A stretch of DNA of 38,345 bases from Tychonema litorale BBK16. Its GTDB lineage: Bacteria; Cyanobacteriota; Cyanobacteriia; Cyanobacteriales; Microcoleaceae. The stretch lies in the NCBI RefSeq assembly GCF_021648855.1, contig NZ_JAKJHX010000039.1, forward strand, positions 1 through 38,345, given 5' to 3'. Below the pieces are notes generated by a model. The model was given only the letters and a program-made list of their open reading frames with translations, was not told the DNA's origin and searched no databases. Positions 34,591 to 38,345 of the stretch are shown here, one piece after another (the first letter of the stretch is position 1; every line of letters begins with the position of its first letter). The translations under genes and the position numbers were made by a program.

Positions 34591-34618
34591 GTAGGGAAAC
34601 GGCATTGCCGTGTCCTAC
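34591..34618. repeat. Palindromic repeat (GTAGGGAAACGGCA type)
   Basis: Another copy of the short palindrome family, GTAGGGAAACGGCA followed by TTGCCGTGTCCTAC, 24 bp past the exonuclease stop codon. Confidence 0.65.
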
Positions 34619-34692
34619 TGTGGATATTTGCCCGTTAGCGCAGCCCTCGAAGAGGATCGCACTTCTGGACACAGGCAAAAAATCCCCAGTTC

Positions 34693-34751
34693 AATACCAC
34701 TTGCCAATATCTCAACTGTGCTAACGTAGGCAAGCGATAATGCTTGGTATT
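34693..34751. other. Long imperfect inverted repeat upstream of the RTX gene
   Basis: AATACCACTTGCC (34693-34705) is mirrored by GGCAAG (34729-34734) and TGGTATT (34745-34751). It lies about 60 bp upstream of the RTX gene start, in its likely promoter or leader. A regulatory function is possible but not shown. Confidence 0.35.
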
Positions 34752-34808
34752 AAAGGCGATTAGCGTAATTTAAAACAATTTATTTTATTGAGGAGCGGTG
34801 TATCCCTT

Positions 34809-36356
34809 ATGGCAAACCTAATCGGCACTGACAGCAATGATTTCCTGCTCGGAACTCCCCAAGGCGATCGGATTCGCGGCTTAGATGGCGATGACTCGCT
34901 CCTAGGCGTCGCAGGAGATGACACCCTAGAGGGTGACAACGGTAACGACCAAATCATTGGAGGCGATGGAGCCGATTCGCTGTTTGGTGGTGAAGGAAAT
35001 GACGAAATTATTGGTAGTCCAGGTCGGGATACCGCCAGTGGTGGCAACGGTGATGACTCCATTCGCGGTGGTTTAGGCAACGATATCCTTGATGGCAACG
35101 ACGGTAGCGATACCGTGTTCGGAGACGCTGGCGACGACTTAATTGATGGCAACAGAGATTTTGATGTCATTGCTGGCGGCACTGGAAACGACACCCTCAC
35201 AGGCGGTGATGGCGACGATTCGGTATTTGGAAATGGTGATGACGACTTTCTCTACGGGGAAATCGGCAATGATTCTCTCAACGGCGGCACTGGCGGTGAC
35301 CAATTGTTCGGGGGCGATGGCAACGACTACTTCAAAGGCGAAGATGGCAACGACACTTTATACGGTGGTGCTGGTGCCGATTCGGTCTACGGAGACGGTG
35401 GCAACGATCAAATATTCGGTGGCAAAGTTAACGATACAGTCGTAGGTGGTACTGGTTCCGACACGATTCGGGGCGATGAAGGCGAAGATTTACTACAAGG
35501 AGGTGAAGATAACGATTTCCTGTTTGGTGGCAAAGGTAGCGACGTTCTTGACGGTGGTTTTGGGGACGATTCCTTGGCTGGTGGCCTCAGCGACGATACA
35601 CTTTTGGGAAATTTTGGTAATGACAATTTATTTGGGGCAGAAGGTAATGACTGTTTGAGCGGAGGTGAGGGTTCGGATACTCTGACTGGCGGTAGTGGTA
35701 GCGATATTTTTGTACTGGGAGTTGGCCCTGGCAGTTTGGCTTTGATTACTGATTACAATGAGGCCGAGGATTTCTTTGGACTACCGAGTAGTTTATCTTT
35801 TACTGACTTGGTAATTAGCCAAGGCAACGGTGCAAACCGCAGGGATACAGTAATTACGACGAAGAAAGATGGGAAGCTTTTGGCAATTTTGACAAATACT
35901 CCAAAAGACCTAATTGAGCCTACTGATTTTGTATCTATTACGGGGCCGACTCCCGTCAGACCAACTACGACGACAGTTACAACTACAGTTACAACTACAA
36001 TTAGCGATCCAAGAGATCCAATTCCAGCAACAAGTCCAACTCCAGCGACAAGTCCAACTCCAGCGACAAGTCCAACTCCAGCGACAACTCCAACTCCAGC
36101 GACAACTCCGACTCCGGCGACAACTCCGACTCCGGCGACAACTCCGACTCCGGCGACAACTCCGACTCCGGCGACAACTCCGACTCCGACAGCTTCCAGA
36201 ATTCCTTCTCCGCCGACAATTGGGCTACCAGATTCGCCTCTGCTGACGATTAGGTCGATCGCCCCAACTCCAACCCCCGGCCTATTTGGAATACCCAGCC
36301 CCACACCGATGTTTCCCTCGGCGTTGCCGATTCCTCCTACACCTTTAGGATTTTAG
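34809..36356 (+). CDS. RTX calcium-binding exoprotein with Thr-Pro repeat tail
   Basis: A 515-residue acidic protein made almost entirely of RTX nonapeptides (GGxGxDxuX, such as GGDGADSLFGG and GGEGNDEIIGS), from residue 5 to about 300. They form a calcium-dependent beta-roll. A C-terminal module (FVLGVGPGSLALITDYNEAEDFFGLPSSLSF) is homologous to the ends of the two RTX lipase-like proteins. A tail with about nine ATSPTP/ATTPTP hexapeptides and a Pro-rich end completes it. There is no signal peptide, so type I secretion is inferred. The ATG at 34809 replaces a TTG seven codons upstream; AGGAG is 13 bases before it, a rather long spacing. No enzyme domain is present, so a structural or surface role is likely. 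Confidence 0.87.
   Translation: MANLIGTDSNDFLLGTPQGDRIRGLDGDDSLLGVAGDDTLEGDNGNDQIIGGDGADSLFGGEGNDEIIGSPGRDTASGGNGDDSIRGGLGNDILDGNDGSDTVFGDAGDDLIDGNRDFDVIAGGTGNDTLTGGDGDDSVFGNGDDDFLYGEIGNDSLNGGTGGDQLFGGDGNDYFKGEDGNDTLYGGAGADSVYGDGGNDQIFGGKVNDTVVGGTGSDTIRGDEGEDLLQGGEDNDFLFGGKGSDVLDGGFGDDSLAGGLSDDTLLGNFGNDNLFGAEGNDCLSGGEGSDTLTGGSGSDIFVLGVGPGSLALITDYNEAEDFFGLPSSLSFTDLVISQGNGANRRDTVITTKKDGKLLAILTNTPKDLIEPTDFVSITGPTPVRPTTTTVTTTVTTTISDPRDPIPATSPTPATSPTPATSPTPATTPTPATTPTPATTPTPATTPTPATTPTPATTPTPTASRIPSPPTIGLPDSPLLTIRSIAPTPTPGLFGIPSPTPMFPSALPIPPTPLGF
36027..36192. repeat. 18-bp tandem repeat encoding AT(S/T)PTP
   Basis: About nine 18-bp units of the type CCAGCGACAACTCCAACT / CCGGCGACAACTCCGACT. The first three units encode ATSPTP and later ones ATTPTP. 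Third-position differences (A to G) are shared by neighbouring units, which indicates stepwise expansion. Confidence 0.88.
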
Positions 36357-36380
36357 CTAGCATCGGAATAATATAAAGGG

Positions 36381-36408
36381 AGGACACGGCAGTGCCGTGT
36401 CCCTACAG
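36381..36408. repeat. Intact palindromic repeat (GGACACGGCA type)
   Basis: GGACACGGCA/TGCCGTGTCC followed by CTACAG, between convergent stop codons. It is the uninterrupted counterpart of the copy split by the element at 16741-16939. Confidence 0.75.
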
Positions 36409-36771
36409 CTATTTAAGACCTTGTGGATTCCCATCCAAGTCTAATTGAGAGTCGGCGGGAGAATCTTCTAGGATGGATAGTTTTTCCGTGTAGCCCAAAA
36501 TCTCGCGCAGCTTCATGCGATGGATGTAAGGCCAGCCGCCATTGGCCTCAATATTCCTAAGCAGTTTATAAAGTGCTTGGCGGTTTTCGGGAAAAGACGC
36601 TTGAAACAAACCGTCCCGAATTTCTCGGTGCGAACTTTCCAGTGTCCGCAGCAAAGCCAAAAGCGCCACACTGTCTCCCTGACAACTTTCGGCTAAAGTC
36701 CGAATCGCCTCTGTCAGGGATTGCAGTTGAGACTGCAACTTTCCTGACTCTAAATCTTTGCCGTTGTCCAT
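36409..36771 (-). CDS. Small helical conserved protein, unknown function
   Basis: A 120-residue helical, hydrophilic protein. The middle segment (LFQASFPENRQALYKLLRNIEANGGWPYIHRMKLREIL) looks well conserved in character, and the N- and C-termini are low complexity. I do not recognise the family. AGGA nine bases before the ATG supports the start. It is convergent with the RTX gene and has a long upstream region shared with psbO. Confidence 0.7.
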   Translation of the reverse strand: MDNGKDLESGKLQSQLQSLTEAIRTLAESCQGDSVALLALLRTLESSHREIRDGLFQASFPENRQALYKLLRNIEANGGWPYIHRMKLREILGYTEKLSILEDSPADSQLDLDGNPQGLK

Positions 36772-37143
36772 AGCGTCGCTTCCTTTGAAATCTACAAGGC
36801 TTTTGTACCCAACCTGAGTCTCACCAGACTAATCGAGCTAGTCGCGATCGTCATTCGGGGCATATAGCAACGTAACTTAAGTAGGTTGACTTCAGCAATA
36901 TTAATTTGCAGTCCAAGTCAGGAAAAGAGCACAACCCGTCGTAGGATGTGTATTGGGCTACGATCCGAAGGTTTTGAGAAATTCTAAGTTATTGGTTAAT
37001 TTCACTGCACTAGCTCGACTTTTTGAGTCAAAGTCGGTAGTGGCTTTCGGACGGTTGGGGCCTAGCCTGCCCGTGAGCAATTATATTTTGCTCTAAGTAG
37101 GGTTTTTCTTAATATAATCCGATGTTGGATATTGAGGTTTGCC
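36772..37143. other. Intergenic region upstream of psbO
   Basis: A 372-bp divergent region between the small helical protein gene and psbO. It contains the hairpin CGACTTT/AAAGTCG at 37016-37036, about 110 bp upstream of psbO, and the promoter candidate at 37088-37118. No ORF is supportable. Confidence 0.5.
37088..37118 (+). promoter_or_regulatory. Candidate psbO promoter
   Basis: TATAAT at 37113-37118, 25 bp before the psbO ATG, with TTGCTC at 37088-37093, giving a long 19-bp spacer. The -10 is a perfect match. The start of transcription would leave a very short leader of about 20 bases. Confidence 0.45.
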
Positions 37144-37986
37144 ATGAAATATCGTGCTTTAATTGTGACACTTTTAGCATTTTGCATGAGTGCGTTGGTT
37201 GCTTGTTCTTCTGCTTCTGATACTACGGTCGCGACTACGGAGTTACTCACCTACGACCAGATTAGAGGTACTGGATTGGCAAATAACTGCCCAAGTTTGG
37301 CAGAAACTTCTCGTGGCTCGATCGCCATCGAAGCGGGCGGCACCTATAAACTGACTGGTTTGTGTTTGCAGCCCACGACTTATTTTGTGAAGGAAGAAGC
37401 TGCAAATAAACGCCAAGAGGCAGAATTTGTGCCTGGAAAATTGCTGACGCGGTTCACGTCGAGCATTGACCAAGTTCAAGGTACTCTCAAAGTCGGTACT
37501 GACGGAACTCTGACTTTTACAGAAGAAGATGGCTTGGACTTTCAAGCAATTACGATTCAGTTACCCGGTGGAGAACAAGTACCTTTCTTGTTCACCATTA
37601 AAGAGTTAGTTGCTAGTTCCGATCCAGGAGTGGTTGCTATCAATACTTCTACCGATTTGCAAGGAAGTTTCAACGTTCCTTCTTATCGTAGCGCTGGCTT
37701 CTTAGACCCTAAAGGTCGCGGTGTTGCCACTGGCTATGACAATGCTGTAGCGCTTCCGGCTACTGATAATTCCAAGCTAAAACGGTCTAATGTTAAGTTA
37801 GCTGACACTAACACTAAGGCTGGTAAAATTTCTCTCCAGGTTGCTAAGGTAGACAACACTACAGGAGAAGTTGCCGGTATTTTTGAGAGCACTCAGCCTT
37901 CTGATACTGATTTGGGAGCTAGACCTGCTCTGGATGTGAAAATTCGTGGTATCTTCTACGCTCGCATCGAGCCTTCTGTTTCCTAA
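37144..37986 (+). CDS. psbO: Photosystem II manganese-stabilising protein PsbO
   Basis: A 280-residue extrinsic protein that stabilises the oxygen-evolving Mn4CaO5 cluster on the lumenal face of photosystem II. The mature N-terminus LTYDQIRGTGLANNCPSL, the two disulfide cysteines (NNCP and GLCLQP), KRQEAEFVPGKLLTR, QVPFLFTIKEL, FNVPSYRSAGFLDPKGRG and the C-terminal FESTQPSDTDLGA are all hallmarks. The signal sequence contains a lipobox-like SALVAC, so it may be lipid-modified rather than simply cleaved. GAGG six bases before the ATG at 37144 fixes the start; the longer TTG reading adds only four residues. It is a single gene with its own promoter and terminator. Confidence 0.97.
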   Translation: MKYRALIVTLLAFCMSALVACSSASDTTVATTELLTYDQIRGTGLANNCPSLAETSRGSIAIEAGGTYKLTGLCLQPTTYFVKEEAANKRQEAEFVPGKLLTRFTSSIDQVQGTLKVGTDGTLTFTEEDGLDFQAITIQLPGGEQVPFLFTIKELVASSDPGVVAINTSTDLQGSFNVPSYRSAGFLDPKGRGVATGYDNAVALPATDNSKLKRSNVKLADTNTKAGKISLQVAKVDNTTGEVAGIFESTQPSDTDLGARPALDVKIRGIFYARIEPSVS

Positions 37987-38047
37987 AATTGGACTGAATG
38001 CTCGATCGCACCCTTAGTAGTTTCTTGCCCTAAAGATACTACTTATT

Positions 38048-38105
38048 ATTCATCAGCCAACAGTCTTGAGGAGTATAACTGAAGACTGTTGACTGATGAA
38101 TTTTT
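38048..38105 (+). terminator. Rho-independent terminator of psbO
   Basis: A 20-bp stem (38048-38067 with 38082-38101, one mismatch) with a 14-base loop, followed by T residues. It lies about 60 bp past the psbO stop. The minus strand lacks an equally good T-run, so it acts on psbO. Confidence 0.88.
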
Positions 38106-38345
38106 AATTTATTAAACTATTGCATTAAAACAAATTTTAAAGTATAATCAGTGGTGCAAAAATCCAACATAGAATCCTATTTGTAAAACTCTATCTGTAA
38201 AATCCTAGCTTCCGATAATTCAGAGCCCATTATGGCACATTCTTGAATCTCAACAGGTGTGTCTGCTGTCACAGCTATCCAGTGCTAGGATTACCAAAAA
38301 ACTGGGTCTAAAGCCCCTTCTTCAGTGGCCGGCTTTAATTCGAGT
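38106..38345. other. Window-edge region without a recognised gene
   Basis: No gene can be supported here. A TTGCAT (38120-38125) and TATAAT (38143-38148) pair with a 17-bp spacer is a good plus-strand promoter candidate for something beyond the window. Minus-strand codons from the right edge read LELKPATEEGALDPVFW then stop; this could be the end of a gene outside the window, but it is too short to judge. Confidence 0.4.
38120..38148 (+). promoter_or_regulatory. Candidate sigma-70-type promoter
   Basis: TTGCAT, 17-bp spacer, TATAAT. Close to consensus and downstream of the psbO terminator, so it would drive transcription towards the window edge. Confidence 0.45.

Noticed and set aside
35753..36304. 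Minus-strand ORF with VAGVGV repeats
   Set aside because: It is the antisense of the Thr-Pro repeat region in the RTX gene; several frames stay open there because of the 18-bp period.
38270..38345. Possible end of an IS200/IS605 element or of a minus-strand gene at the window edge
   Set aside because: Only 18 codons are visible, they match no family I can name, and no paired element end is in the window.

Overview
The window looks like chromosomal DNA of a filamentous, non-heterocystous cyanobacterium, probably of the Microcoleus/Oscillatoria type. The evidence is psbO (oxygen-evolving photosystem II), a helical carotenoid protein related to the N-terminal half of OCP, dense GCGATCGC-type (HIP1) palindromes, RTX and SLH surface proteins, Uma2 nucleases, and many short interspersed repeats typical of these genomes. 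The genus is inferred; no 16S or other phylogenetic marker is present.

Layout. 1-1653: 3' part of a group II intron (RT-maturase-HNH ORF, then well-formed domains V and VI). 1691-5640: GHL10-type glycosidase-like protein, a solitary RHH antitoxin-like protein and an AmpG-type transporter, bordered by short palindromic repeats. 5646-8465: tandem pair of 455-residue RTX lipase-like proteins. 8603-16688: housekeeping and accessory genes (small membrane protein, GNAT, HEAT protein, truncated nuclease/transposase fragment, class II aldolase, BaiN-type flavoprotein, polysaccharide deacetylase, two exported proteins including an SLH protein, and an acetoacetate-decarboxylase-like protein). 16741-16939: a 199-bp MITE-like element. 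17039-20889: helical carotenoid protein and a 1022-residue repeat-rich membrane protein ending in a clear terminator. 21320-22642: Rpn-like gene followed by a stand-alone duplicate of its C-terminal part. 22691-29301: small MazG-like protein, proS with an in-frame repeat insertion, a MASE1-PAS adenylate cyclase preceded by the 3' remnant of a second cyclase, rpmB and an orphan sugar-type ABC ATPase. 29437-33196: comM/yifB, a HIT protein, and a minus-strand group of two Uma2 proteins plus a small protein. 33275-36771: RNase D-like exonuclease with a duplicated C-terminal domain, an RTX/Thr-Pro repeat protein and a small conserved protein. 37144-37986: psbO with a strong terminator.

Most genes are single units, and few operons are visible. 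Shared themes are calcium-binding RTX exoproteins (three, with a common C-terminal module) and PD-(D/E)XK-type or Rpn-type nuclease relatives (Rpn-like, Uma2 twice, and a truncated fragment). Repeat expansion has also reached into coding sequence (proS, the GNAT gene, the Rpn-like genes, the Thr-Pro tail).

The most interesting signal is at 21320-22642. The Rpn-like gene has an internal Shine-Dalgarno plus ATG that would yield a 94-residue C-terminal protein carrying four-residue repeats. A duplicate next door encodes exactly that segment as its own 97-residue gene. This matches the published idea of intragenic Rpn antitoxins and suggests that one has become a separate gene.
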